DNA from: Begonia masoniana
Lineage: Eukaryota > Streptophyta > Magnoliopsida > Cucurbitales > Begoniaceae
Assembly (NCBI GenBank): GCA_022432975.1
Contig: CM039510.1
Location: 13,775,381-13,839,380, forward strand
Reading direction: 5' to 3'
Length of the DNA: 64,000 nt
This document shows, one piece after another, positions 11,801 to 22,320 of the stretch (the first letter of the stretch is position 1; each line of letters begins with the position of its first letter). The position numbers and the translations under genes are program-made. Below the pieces are notes generated by a model. That model was given only the letters and a program-made list of their open reading frames with translations, did no database searches and was not told the DNA's origin.

Positions 11801-12479
11801 AGTACTTAATTTTGAGGTTGAAATTCCTATAGAGGGGTAAAAACAAAGAATTTTAACGATAGTAATTTTATAGGTAAATTTTTTGCGTTATTGGCTGATA
11901 ACATGTTGAAAGTTTGACTAGTTTGTCATTTTATTAAACGTAACTTTTAGCATATCTCCAATATTTAGGTAAATTGTCATTAACATTATTTATTAGAGTG
12001 ATTTCTAATTCACTAGAAGGAAGTTCTAAAGAGATGGTCTCATGGTTTGAATTATCCTTTTCACCTATAATAGAAGAGTCCATATCTTTTTCTAAATCAT
12101 TGTTTAACTCTACATTGATTGAAAGTTTTGATATATTCATGGATTCTTCCATATCTAGAGTTCTTTTATTAAAAACTATATAGGTTTTACTAGTTGTAGA
12201 ATAACCTAGAAATATCTCAAAGTCCGTCTTGGAGACAATTTTTTTCTAAATCATCATTGGTATTAAGAATGAACCATTTGCAACAAATGACTGTAATATA
12301 TTTGACACTTGGTGTTCTCCAAATCTAAAGCTTGTATGGGGTTCTTTCTTGAATAAGACGAATGGAAACATGATTAAGAACATAGTAAGTCGTTGTAATG
12401 GCTTACGCCAAAAAATATATGGTTAGATTATTCTCATTGAGCATAGTCCTAGCTAGCTCTTAAAGTGACATATTTTTTT

Positions 12480-13310
12480 CTAAATAACTCTTTTTTGTTG
12501 AGGTGTTCTAGGTGAAGAAAAATTGGGCTCAATGCCATATTTTTTACAAAAAAGCTGAAATCTTTTATTCTCGTGATCACTATAGACAGCTATGATGGAG
12601 AAATCTTTCTCATTTTGAACTTTCTTCCTAAAACTAGAGAAGGTTTCAAAAGTTTCATTCTTGTCTTTAGGAAGAAAACCATGTGTATCTAGATGAATCA
12701 TCAACAATAACATATGTACAACGCTTACATTCTAAGCTAGTAGTTTTGAATAGTTCTAAGAGGTCAATATGAAGAAGTTGGAGAGACTTTGAGGAAGATG
12801 CAACACTTTTTGAAACAAACGAATTCTTTGTTTGTTTTCTCCATTTAACAAACACCATAAACTCTATCATTCTCAAAGGTTATCTTTGGAAGCCCCCTAA
12901 CAAGATCATTCCTAGAAATTTTTTCTAGAGTGTCCATATCAACATGACCTAACCTCCTATGTCAAGACCAACAATTAATAGAAGAGTTTGCCGGAAAAAT
13001 ATTTTTCATCAAAAGAAGAAACATTTTCAAAATTAATAGTGTATACATTTTCATTTTTATAACCTATAAATAAAATTATTTCATTTGAGCTATCCTCAAT
13101 CATGCAAATTTTTTATTCAAAAATTACTTTATAACCCTTATCACGTAATTGACTAATGCTTAAAAGATTATGCTTTAATCCACCAACCAATAATTCATTT
13201 TCAATAGTTGGGTTAAAAGCAATACTTATATTTACAATGTGACATTTTCTTTCTTCTTTGAGATGAAGGAAAACTTTGAAGTATCTCTCGTCATATGCCT
13301 TGAACAACCG
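12480..13310 (-). pseudogene. Ty1/copia pre-integrase and integrase remnant
   Basis: From 13310 downward: the phrase GLKHNLLSISQLRDKGYKV of the pre-integrase region, then LHIDLLELFKTTSL and a DDSSRYTWFS-like segment (about 12790-12670), then DHENKRFQLFCKKYGIEPNF and RTPQQK (12590-12490). These are the landmarks of copia integrase. Stops and frame changes separate them. Further minus-strand sequence to 11934 looks like the variable linker between integrase and RT. Confidence 0.75.
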
Positions 13311-14340
13311 CTATTAAGGTAGCACAAGTTCTTCATGGGAGATCCTTTAACCTATAAAGAAAAAAAAATCAATTGGGTCTCTTATGTACCCAAATCTTTT
13401 TGGGTCATTGATTGTTACTCTTGATTTCTTTAGGAACCCACATCAAAATAGAAGATAATTTTTTTTTCATTTAATTTTAGAGAACAAACAAAAGACTTAT
13501 GACCAATTCTATTGCATATATTACAAGTGCTTGGGCTAATAAAGAAATTGGGTAATTATCGATTTGAACCCTGTACTATACACTTTTTTTCAATTCGCCC
13601 CTGTACTAAAAAAATCGACAAACCGAACCCTGTACTTTGATTTTATTATCGTTTTTAACCTTCTATCAACAATTTCATTAAACCCTCATTTAAAAAATTA
13701 CCAAACGATCTTAAATTCAGTTGAAATTTTTATCACATGTTCACTACTAAATGAGAAGATAACCTGAAAATTTTTGTTATTTTTTTAACACATGTACAAT
13801 TTAGTATAATTTTATTTTAGTATTTTATAAAAATATTATAATAAATCATACAAGTTTTAAAAATTTACGACAATTTTTTTTATTATCTACCCATAATGTT
13901 GTAAACATGTGAAAAAAGTTTCAAATAAATCCAATTTCTTTTGGTATTTGTTTAAATTAATCTCAATTTCTTTTTTACTTTATAAATTAATTTTTTTAAA
14001 AATACCAACGATATTTGATTTATTTGAAAACATTTTCACATGTTCAACCTATCATGGGTAGATAATAGAAAACTTTTAGGAAAAGTTCAATTTAGCTCTC
14101 AACGTATGTGGTCAATAGTCAATTGACCTCTAACGTTTATTTTTGACCCAATTAGCCCCTATCGTTAGCAACGTTTGCAATTCGACCGCTACCGTCAATT
14201 TTTCTGTTAAATTTAACACTTGACTTTCACAATTCCCAAACTATCTCTCTTCCCCTTCCCTCCCTCCCCTCTCTCTCTCTCTATCTCTCTCTCTCTATCT
14301 CTCCCCTGGCTGAAAGAGTCGTGAAACAACGTGAGAAGAC

Positions 14341-14618
14341 CCAAAGAATAATAACGCGTGGTTCGACCTGTTCGACGATGGAGAAGACCCGAATATGGAG
14401 TACGAGTCGCTGTTTGTCGACGGGAAACAAGAAGAGGATCCTCGACCGCCGGATAACCCAAATAACCCATACGGATTCTTGAAGTTTCCACAGGGATATG
14501 TAGTTGGGATTGCTTCTTTAGGTTTGAAAGTGAGAGGCGATGTCCGGCGATGTCGCTGTGTTATTTCTGGTGGTGTCTACGAAAACTTGTTTTCAAAATC
14601 CCCAAATTATCAGTTCAG
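14341..14618 (+). pseudogene. Captured gene fragment, PNSB1-like (chloroplast NDH subunit)
   Basis: An open frame encodes about 92 residues, including WFDLFDDGEDP, EEDPRPPDNPNNPYGFLKFP and GLKVRGDVRRC, then CVISGGVYENL. From memory this resembles the N-terminal part of the plant PNSB1 (NDF1/NDH48) subunit of chloroplast NADH dehydrogenase-like complex subcomplex B. That identification is recollection, not a search. After the ENL residues the similarity stops at about 14618, probably at a captured intron boundary. There is no start codon with transit peptide and no downstream exons, so it is a fragment. Confidence 0.6.
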
Positions 14619-15102
14619 AAATGGTGTTCTGAAGGGAAGTAATGATAAATACACTATTGGCTAATCCTTGGGAGCTCTCTGCAACTAATTTTCAAAAGAT
14701 TGTTTCAAACGAGAGAGAGAGAGAGAAAGAGAGAGTACCTAGAGGAGAAGACGGTGAGGAAGGAATCAGGGCGAGAGGACTTGAAAGCTTGGAGGAAAGA
14801 CCACATATTGTTGATGAAAGGCCAGCCTAGATTGTCGGGAGGAAGGCGGCTCTGCTTGTGATGACCCGAATGGACACGTATGATGAGGAACCACCTAGTA
14901 CTCCGCGAATCAGGACTTGGGCCAGAGGGTGACATGCTGAGTTAAAACTCCGCAGATCCCAGGTTAGACTTGGGCTGGAGGGTTCGGTCGTAGAAAGGGG
15001 GGTCGTCACAATCTCACATCGCTTGGGGAAGTATGTGGAAATGAAACATATGTAAAGAAACCCTCCCAAGATAGTAAGACGTATTTTGGAGCACAATTGG
15101 CA

Positions 15103-15184
15103 ACGGATCCCATAAGAACTCCGAAGTTAAAAGTGTTTCGGCGAGAGTAGTACCAGGTTGGGTGAGCGACTGGGAAGTCCTCGC
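15103..15184 (+). ncRNA. 5S rRNA-derived segment in Cassandra left LTR
   Basis: The stretch follows the plant 5S rRNA from its GGATCCCATNAGAACTCC segment to GGGAAGTCCTCG. The A-box region (15125-15143, AGTTAAAAGTGTTTCGGCG) and C-box region (15148-15164, AGTACCAGGTTGGGTGA) remain recognisable. It is not a ribosomal gene: the 5' third of 5S is missing. It may act as a pol III promoter within the LTR. Confidence 0.85.
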
Positions 15185-15604
15185 CAAACAAAGCTGTGAG
15201 GGGAGGATATTGGGTTGCGACCCAATCCCCAGAGTGGACAATATCTTACTGGGAAAAGAGGTCATTACAAATGGTATCAGAGACTGTACCTAACCAAAAA
15301 TGTGGCCAACAAGGACGTTAGGCCCCCGAGGGGGGATTGTGATGACCCGACTTGACACGTATGTGGTGGAACCACCCAGTGCTCTGTGAATCTTCAGAGG
15401 CTCCCTTTGCAGCCCAGTTGGGGCTGGAGGATGACGTGCTGGGTTAAAACTCCGCGGATCCTGGGTTGGACTTGGGCCGGAGGGTTCGGTCGTAGAAAGG
15501 AGGGTCGTCACAATCCCACATCGCTTTGGGAAGTATGTGGAAATGAAACATATGTAAAGAGATCCTCCCAAGATAGTAAGACGCATTTTGGAGCACAATT
15601 GACA

Positions 15605-15684
15605 ACAGATCCCATAAGAACTCCGAAGTTAAAAGTGCTTCGGCGAGAGTAGTACCAGGTTGGGTGACCGACTGGGAAGTCCTC
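15605..15684 (+). ncRNA. 5S rRNA-derived segment in Cassandra right LTR
   Basis: This is the counterpart in the second LTR. It keeps GGGTGACCGACTGGGAAGTC, closer to 5S than the left copy, which has GAGC at that place. The difference suggests independent mutation since insertion. Confidence 0.85.
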
Positions 15685-15946
15685 GCCAAATAAAACCGTG
15701 AGGGGAGGGTATTGGGCTGCGACCTAATTCCCATAGCGGACAATATCTTACCGGAAAAAGGGGTCGTTACACTGCTTCTTCCCCAACTTCCATTCGTACA
15801 GCCACCAGTTCACACTTTTCAACGCCAGTTTCAGTGGGTACAAACTCCCCACCACGCAGCCTAACACCACCCAGATTAACTCCAACTCCATTGCAACACT
15901 TCCTACTCTCTCTCCTTCTCACCAGTAACTCCTCTGAATACTGCAA

Positions 15947-15950
<4 letters not shown>

Positions 15951-15983
<33 letters not shown>

Positions 15984-15985
15984 AG
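15951..15985. repeat. (GA)n microsatellite in the Pack-MULE
   Basis: A GA run of about 26 bp precedes the right inverted repeat; CT runs (14271-14300) follow the left one. These could belong to the TIR ends or to the captured leader sequences. Confidence 0.85.
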
Positions 15986-17921
15986 ATAGTTTAGGAATTG
16001 TGAAAGTCAAGTGTTAAATGTAACGAAAAATTGACGGTAGGGGTCGAATTGCAAACGTTGTTAACGATAGGGGCTGATTGGGTCAAAAATAAACGTTAGG
16101 GGCCAATAGACCATTGACCCCATACGTTGGGGGCTAAATTGAACTTTTTCCAAAAAATTTGTGATTTTCTAAAATTTGTATGATTTATTATAATATTTTT
16201 ATAAAATACTAAAATAAAATTACAATAAATCGTACATGTGTTAAAACATCACGAAAATTTTTAGATTATCTTTTAATTAAATTGTAAACATGTGGTAAAA
16301 ATTTCAACTGAATCTAAGATCGTTTGGTAATTTTCTAAATGAGGGTTTAATGAAATTATTAATAAAAGGTAAAAAATGATAACATAATCAAAGTACAGGG
16401 TTCGGTTTGCCGGTTTTTTTAGTACTGGGGGCGAATTGAAAAAAAAATGTATAGTACATGGTTCAAATCGATAATTACCGAAAGAAATTTATGTACACCT
16501 TTTTCCTTTTAAAAGTCTCATTTCTAATAATGGCTTTATCATATGTCACTCTTTGCTTTTCCAAAAGTATTTTCAAAATTTTGCTACCATTAGTAAACTC
16601 AAGCAGAATATTGTTTAAATCAACATTTTGATTTTTTAAGTTACTTATCTTATTTTTTAATGAAGATGTTACATTAGCATGCTTTCTAACTAAATAAATA
16701 TTCTTCTTTTTCAACACTTGTATTTATACTTAAGGAAATTAAAATTTTCAACTAGATCGTTAAATGCATTAATCAATTCACTTTCATCAACATCATCATC
16801 TAAATCACCAAAAAGAACCGCTTACCTCATTTTCCTTAGCCATCACATGTTGGCAACAACTTCATCTTTGGAAGAAGTGACATTTTCACTATCATCTCAT
16901 GTAGCTTTCGTTGCACATTTTATGGATGTCTTTGACATCTTCTTGGATTGAGGACAATCGGCCTTGAAGTGTCCCAGCTTTCCACATTAAAAGCATGCGG
17001 CTTCTTTCTCCTTTTGAGAATTGTTTTCTTTTTCAGAACTTTTTTCCTTCCAACTTTTTAGGTTGGAGGAACTTCCTAAACCTCCTTGTGATGAAGACAA
17101 TCTCCTCATCATCTTCTATCTTTTTGGATTCATCTTGTTTGTTTGAGGAAGCTTTGAGGGCAATGTATTTCTTGTTGGAGATTTCTTTCTCCTTTTGATC
17201 TTCTTTTTCATTGGCCTTCATGGTTATCTCATGATTTATTAATGATCTGATGAGCTCTTCTAATTTGAGAACTTTGAGATCTCTCGCTTCTTAGATAGCC
17301 GTCCCCTTGTATATTCATCCTCTTAGTAAGCATGAGAGAATTTTTCTAACCAATTCCTCATTGGGATAAACAGTACCAAGCACTTTCAAACTATTAATAA
17401 TATTAGCGAAACATGTAAACATTGAATTAATAGATTTGGCTTTTTCCATAGAAAATAGTTCATACTCATGTATAAGCATACTCATTTTATATTATTTTAC
17501 TTTATTGGTTCCTTCATGTGTAACTTCAAGTAAATGCCAAATTTCATTTGCATCATCACAATCTTGTTCTCTATTAAAACCATCCCTATAAAGAGCATAA
17601 TATAGAGTATTCTTAGCTTGGGCATTCAAACTTAGTTTTCTCTTATCATGGTTATCAAAATCCAAAGGCAGTTTAGGCACATTTACATCACTTTCTAGTT
17701 TGATAGGAATATAGGGATAGTTTTCAATAGCCCTCTAAAAGTCATAATTCATAGATTGAATAAATATTTTCATCATAACTTTTCAATAGACGTAATCATT
17801 ATCATAAAAGAAAGAAGACCAAGAAATAGATTCCCCCTCAACATGCGAAGAATTCAAATTTAATGCCATAGAAAAAAGTCATAATATAATCAAGACAATC
17901 ACAACAAAAATTTAAAACCTT

Positions 17922-17933
17922 GCTCTGATACTA
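17922..17933 (-). other. Primer-binding site of the copia element
   Basis: The minus strand reads AGTATCAGAGCA right after the LTR end CCTACA, one base from the usual initiator-Met tRNA type (TGGTATCAGAG). It marks the inner LTR boundary at 17936. Confidence 0.7.
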
Positions 17934-18520
17934 ATTGTAGGGCAAAAAAATAACCTAAGGGGTGAATTAGGTTATTAAAAACTTTTCGTTATTAGCTATC
18001 AAATTTGTTCAAGTTCAAATGTAGTGATTTCCTTAATCAATATGATTAACTTATCTAAATGCTAAATTACAGTAAATAATAATCAAAGAGTCAAGGAAAG
18101 AGAGATGCAATCTATTTGTTAATGCAGTTCGGCCAACTTTGCCTACGTCCGCACTTTAAGGTTTCTCCATGAAGATTCTCTCCAATCTCAACTTCTTGAG
18201 TTCACTAAATTGATCTTCCAAGCATCAATCAAAGCCTTACAAGACTCTTTCTCAAGGCGTCACCCTTCACACGTTTGCGAGATACTATAAAAGTTTGAAC
18301 TCAAATGGAAACAACTTTCACACACCCTCAATGGATACAATCTCGAATAGATGAACTAGGAGAGATGTAAGGTAAATTGAAAGCTTGGATTCTCAAGTGA
18401 AATTCGGAAGAAATTCTCAAGTTTAATAATTTGCATGAAGCTCCACTCTTCTATATATACAAGCATTAAAAAAGCAAATAGTCTGCTTGACACTTTGTTT
18501 TGATTAGTTAACACTTTTGT

Positions 18521-19342
18521 TGTAACGACCCCTTATCCCAGCAAGATATTGTCCGCTCTGGGGATTGGGCCGTAGCCCAATATCCTCCCCTCACGGCTTT
18601 GTTTGGCGAGAACTTCTCAAAAGGTCACCCAACCTAGAATTGCTCTCGCCGAAGCACTTTTAACTTCGGAGTTCTTATGGGATCCGTTGTCAATTATGCT
18701 CCAAAACGCGTCTTGTTATGTTGGAAGGGTCTCTTTACATATGTTTCATTTCCACATACTTCCCAAGCAATGGGATTCTGACGACCCCCTTTTTACGACC
18801 TGTCACCTTCCGATTCGCCCACGCGGACGTACCGCCATCGGGGTTCCAGTTCGTGCAGCCATCGTACCCATACGTGCATATTCGGGTCATCACAATCACC
18901 CCCCCTCGGGAGCCCAACATCCTCATTGACCACATTTCCGGTTGGGTACAGGCTCTAATACCATTTGTAACGACCACTTATCCCAACAAGATATTGTCCG
19001 CTCTGGGGATTGGGTCGTAGCCCAATAACCTCCCCTCACGGCTTTGTTTGGCGAGAACTTCCCAGAAGGTCACCCAACCTGGAATTGCTCTCACCGAAGC
19101 ACTTTTAACTTCGGAGTTCTTATGAGATCCGTTGTCAATTGTGCTCCAAAACGGGTCTTGCTATGTTGGAAGGGTCTCTTTACATATGTTTCATTTCCAC
19201 ATACTTCCCCAAGCGATGTGGGATTCTGACGACTCCCTTTTTACGACCTGTCACCTTCCGATTCGCCCGCGCAGACGTACCGCCATCTGGGTTCCGGTTC
19301 GTGCAGCCATCGTACCCATACGTGCATATTCCGGTCATCACA
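18521..19342 (-). mobile_element. Cassandra TRIM retrotransposon, complete (822 bp)
   Basis: Two LTRs (18521-18894 and 18966-19342) enclose a 71-bp internal part with a PBS (minus strand TGGTATTAGAGC) and purine tract. A perfect TTTGT duplication flanks it (18516-18520 and 19343-19347). The 5S-like segments lie at 18608-18687 and 19051-19132 on the minus strand. The element sits in the 5' LTR of the truncated copia element. Its LTRs differ from the plus-strand copy in a unique segment near 18790-18890 but share the 5S part and the ends. Confidence 0.93.
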
Positions 19343-19891
19343 TTTGTGACCATTGTGTGTTATTTTAAAGTCGTTCAACAACATGGTCGACACTTAATTT
19401 TAGCAGTCGACAATTTGAGCATTCTAAACTTTTTCAAGTGAGAAGGTGTCGACACTTTCAAGGCCAGGTTGACACTTCTACGTTTTCAAAAAATTTTGCA
19501 TTTGTTCATCCAATCGACAATTCTTTTGCATGGTCGACACTTTAAAGCTCTCTTGTATTTTCGGATTTAGTCATGCAGTCGAAACTTCTTATGCATAGTC
19601 GACACTTTCAATCTCTCTTTTATTTTCCTATTTAGTCATGCGGTCGACACTTCTTATGCATAGTCAAGACTTCGAACTAATTTTTGCATTTATATGTCTA
19701 AGCTCTATGTGCTAAAAACACTTAAACGCACTAGTTAAATTAACCAAACACCCCTTATAAAGGGTATTTCCAAGGAGCATAAGAATTTGTTGAACAACTT
19801 AAGTAAAATACATTCAAATTTACTTTACATTCAAATACTTTAAACATTCATCATCAAAATACTTAAATGCTGAAATCACTTTAAGCTAACA

Positions 19892-20450
19892 GTCCTGTGA
19901 CAAAACCCATGGTGATCCTATCTCACTTCCACTCTGAAATAGGCAGTGGCAGCAACAAAATAGCTATCCTCTAATGTTCAACCATAACCTGCTCACACAT
20001 TAAACATTGACCTGCAAACTCTACCGCTTCACATTTCATACCCACCAATCAGTACTATGGCTACAGGTCATGGTACATCTTTGAACTCCCTAGGGGGATA
20101 ACAAATCTCGACCTGTGAGCTTCTGGAAGTATAGCTTGTCTCAACTCCTGACAACTAGGAATTGGTATTCGGCCTATGAAAAACATAGTACCTTCAGCGT
20201 TGACCTCTCATCCATCAAGTTGTTTCCCATTCTGTAGCTGACTGACTTTCTCTGCTAACTCATCATCTTGTTGTTGCATTTTCCTAGCCCTCTGAAGCAA
20301 AGTTGGGGTAGCAGCAACATTATACGCACAAGTTGTTCGGTCATCCTCGTAATACTGTAGAACAAACTCTCCAATGGTCACCGACCATTTCCACTCATCA
20401 AGAACAAGGCACATAAGATAATGTGCCACAGAGGAGGTCTCTTCCAAGGA
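19892..20450 (-). pseudogene. Ty3/gypsy integrase-region fragment
   Basis: On the minus strand 20447-20208 encodes a segment with LVLDEWKWSVTIGEFVLQYYEDDRT and QQQDDELAEKVSQLQNGKQLDG. This aligns with 6330-6520 of the broken gypsy element and lies just upstream of the integrase zinc domain. Further similarity continues to about 19950 with stops. It is a pol fragment with no recognisable ends. Confidence 0.7.
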
Positions 20451-21969
20451 TCCGAGCTATGGAGTTTACTAACTTTCTTATTCATTGTTTTGGCTTATTC
20501 TCCATTATTAGCTTGAAGGATATCAATGATGAAATCCACAAAGAGGAGCCAAGCATTTGGATCAAGGTGGCCTTAGTACAAAACCCGAGCCAAATGGGCA
20601 CTAACTTGCAACACATCCTTGGGACAAGCTTATGGCATGGACTTTTTGTTCAATTGGAGGAAGGAAAAGGCTTGAAGTACAAGGAGAAGCTCAAGCATTC
20701 AAATCCATGGAAGATGAACTCGACCATGAACCCTCAAATCATCAAGTCTTTAATCCTCATGGAGGAAGCTTAGGCTGATTCTAGAAGGCCCATTTAGTTC
20801 ATCTTTTGTTGGCTTCATTTTGAGTCTAGTGTTGGACTTTATTTACATATTATTTTGTAATTAATGGTCGGGAGAATCTTCGAGTATGAAGGGGACAAAT
20901 GGCGTGGAGAAGCCGAAAAGGTGTTGGCTTACCTCATTTGGCCAAACATACTTTTCACTCTTTTTGTTTTTTAGGGTAAAAACTCCTCTAATGTTTTGTA
21001 ACCCTAATTTCCCTCAAAGGTGGTATTTAAGCCATCCTTAGCTCCTTGTAGCAGCAACTATTGGCATCCTTTTGAATTGAATCTCAATGGTAAAGTTCTC
21101 TTTTCAACTTTGGAGTTCATCTCCTCTTGCCACTACCTTTTCGGTGAGTCATATCTGAGTGTGAGTGAGTATTCTTGATTCCTACATTTGTGAGTTTTGT
21201 TGGAGTAGAAAAATCAGGAGAAAATCAGAGTATTTTTGGAAATCCAAGTAGTTTCTCGTTGGATCAGTCGACCAAAGCTTCCTTTGGTAGACCAAGCATT
21301 CCTCTTAACTTGGCCTTCATCTCTTGGACCAGAGCTTACTATGTTCAACTGCCTTCATCTCTTGGACCAGAGCTTACTATGTTCAACTGCCTTCATCTCT
21401 TGGACCAGAGCTTACTATGTTCAACCACAAAAGATTGAAATTGCTTTTTTAAACCAAGTTTGTTTGTGGTATTGTTTCTATAAGTCCCTAAGTTGGTTGT
21501 TTTCTCGGAGGTTTGGTTGACCACAAAGGGTTTAAATTGCATTTTTAGATCAAGTTTGTTTATGTGATTTATTTTGAAAGTCTCTGAGTTGGTTTACAAC
21601 ATAGTTATGGGTTCCAATACATGTTTTGGAAGTCTTAGAAACCTACTAAGATGATATGATGTTAGGTATCTTGATTGACTAGCTGAACTGATTGTACTCC
21701 TTGCATATTGAATTTTGATTACACTCGTGTGGTATGCTAAATTTGTTGAGCTACAAATTTATTTATTATATTTAGTGTATATAATGTTTTTAAGAAAATC
21801 TATTTTTGGGCCTATATCTTTTTCTCTATTCAACATGTTATTCTTATGGCATGTTTGTTTTTATAATGTATATATATTTCACTGTCTTATTTACTTTGTA
21901 GATGCTTCTCTATTTTTACCTGATGATAATGTTGGTCATGTGCACTGGGATTTGATCAACCCGAAAGAA
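20451..21969. repeat. LTR-like repeat sequence, no intact gene
   Basis: The part 20830-21150 is a diverged relative of 2990-3300. The plus-strand ORF at 20423-20773 has no recognisable domain and I do not call it a gene. The last 70 bases (21901-21969) follow a pyrimidine-rich AG acceptor and read as an open frame; see the findings. Confidence 0.45.
21314..21427. repeat. Tandem triplication of a 38-bp unit
   Basis: Three nearly exact copies start at 21314, 21352 and 21390, each beginning CCTTCATCTCTTGGACC and ending TGTTCAAC. The unit is not a multiple of three, so it does not encode a repeated peptide in one frame. Confidence 0.9.
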
Positions 21970-22312
21970 TGTAATACCCGGCTGTACGGAATATTAATAT
22001 TTTAATATAATGATATTTTTGTTATTATGTCAAATCAAGTCCATTTTGCGAAAAGAAAGCGTTATTAGAATCCTAATAATTAATAAGGATTTTAAGAAAA
22101 TTTTGGGGATTTTTAGGAGTTTAACGCTAATTTTACGAGAATTACGTTCATCGTAATATAAAAGATATTTTGGTAAAAATAGTAAACGGGGTCCGAATTG
22201 AGAACAGATAGTTTTAATGGATCCTTGATAATAAGTTGAAGTTATTGGCGAACTAAGGAGATTTGGAGAAAACGAATCGTTAGCTAATTAATGAAACGAA
22301 GGATGAAATTAA

Positions 22313-22320
22313 TATAAAAA
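22313..22320 (+). promoter_or_regulatory. TATA-like box of the gypsy LTR
   Basis: TATAAAAA occurs in an AT-rich stretch and is followed by a pyrimidine-rich leader (22375-22510). The right LTR keeps the same box near 30000. A start site about 30 bases downstream is inferred. Confidence 0.5.

Larger units (their letters stand above)
9579..11870 (+). repeat. Tandem duplication of LTR end plus gypsy integrase (two units of about 1.1 kb)
   Basis: Unit A (about 9579-10701) and unit B (about 10702-11870) are near copies. Each begins in the last 150 bp of the LTR sequence (TACGTTTTAACTC) and runs through the LTR/integrase junction, integrase core, C-terminal region and the purine-rich tract. Unit A lacks about 48 bp present in B (11284-11331). 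The second 'LTR end' at 10850 is therefore a by-product of duplication and not a second insertion. Confidence 0.85.
14857..15771 (+). mobile_element. Cassandra TRIM retrotransposon, complete (915 bp)
   Basis: Two LTRs, 14857-15269 (413 bp) and 15338-15771 (434 bp), start TGTGATGACCC and end TTACA. The 68-bp internal part has a PBS (TGGTATCAGAG at 15272) and a purine tract GAGGGGGGATT just before the second LTR. A perfect 5-bp duplication CTGCT flanks it (14852-14856 and 15772-15776). Each LTR carries an 80-bp stretch resembling 5S rRNA, the hallmark of Cassandra. It has no coding capacity and must be moved in trans. Confidence 0.95.
14739..15891 (-). pseudogene. Captured first exon of ent-kaurenoic acid oxidase (CYP88A), split by Cassandra
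   Basis: On the minus strand an ATG at 15891 opens a frame to 15772. Skipping the Cassandra element and one copy of its CTGCT duplication, the same frame continues from 14851 to 14739. The product starts MELELIWVVLGCVVGS with a membrane anchor, then NWWLYEWKLGKKQ, the proline-rich LPPDNLGWPF and NMWSFLQAFKSS, as at the N-terminus of CYP88A ent-kaurenoic acid oxidases of gibberellin synthesis. It ends in CTCTAG/GTACTC, a plausible exon 1 donor. The haem-binding region is absent. About 60 bp of presumed 5' UTR was captured too. Confidence 0.75.
14079..16151. mobile_element. Pack-MULE-like element with captured host gene pieces
   Basis: Terminal inverted repeats of about 170 bp (14079-14250 and 15983-16151) start GGAAAAGTTCAATTTAG and are unlike those of the surrounding MITE. 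The flanks AAAACTTTT and AAAAAATTT agree at 7 of 9 positions, an imperfect 9-bp target duplication. Between the repeats lie a plus-strand fragment of a PNSB1-like gene, a minus-strand first exon of a KAO-like P450, CT/GA runs, and a Cassandra element that inserted later. There is no transposase. Host gene fragments between long TIRs with 9-bp duplications define Pack-MULEs. Confidence 0.75.
13550..16480. mobile_element. Mutator-type MITE with long inverted repeats, carrying an inserted Pack-MULE
   Basis: The arms 13550-13870 and 16150-16480 are inverted copies beginning GGGTAATTATCGATTTGAAC and the like. A perfect 9-bp target duplication AAAGAAATT flanks them (13541-13549 and 16481-16489), which is the length made by Mutator-superfamily transposases. 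Without the inner insertion (14079-16151) the element would be about 860 bp, matching the second copy at 44271-45117. It has no transposase gene. It interrupts the gag region of the copia element. Confidence 0.85.
13320..17900 (-). pseudogene. Ty1/copia gag remnant, split by the nested insertions
   Basis: Gag landmarks on the minus strand: LSLNAQAKNTLYYALYRDGF and ANEIWHLLEVTHEGTNKV (about 17640-17492) of the UBN2-type gag domain; a first zinc knuckle CxxCGKLGHFKADC near 16995-16950 with a TAA stop inside it; and a coiled LKNKISNLKNQN region near 16640. A second knuckle CNICNRIGHKSFVC lies at about 13540-13480, beyond the insertion. The insertion 13550-16480 separates two halves that rejoin across its 9-bp target duplication. 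Confidence 0.75.
11870..19891 (-). mobile_element. Truncated Ty1/copia element, host of a nested insertion series
   Basis: Read on the minus strand: a 5' LTR (19891 down to 17936, TGTTAGC...CCTACA), a PBS, gag (about 17880-16490 and 13540-13320), and pre-integrase and integrase segments (13310-12480). The element stops near 11870 at the tandem duplication; RT, RNase H and the 3' LTR are missing. Gag is interrupted by the MITE/Pack-MULE/Cassandra nest 13550-16480, and the LTR by a second Cassandra 18521-19342. Without that Cassandra the LTR is about 1.13 kb. Confidence 0.8.

Noticed and set aside
15103..15684. Possible genuine 5S rRNA genes
   Set aside because: The 5' third of 5S is missing and both copies lie in the LTRs of a Cassandra element with target duplications.
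20423..20773. ORF of 116 codons as a host gene
   Set aside because: No domain or splice support, and it lies in LTR-like repeat sequence.
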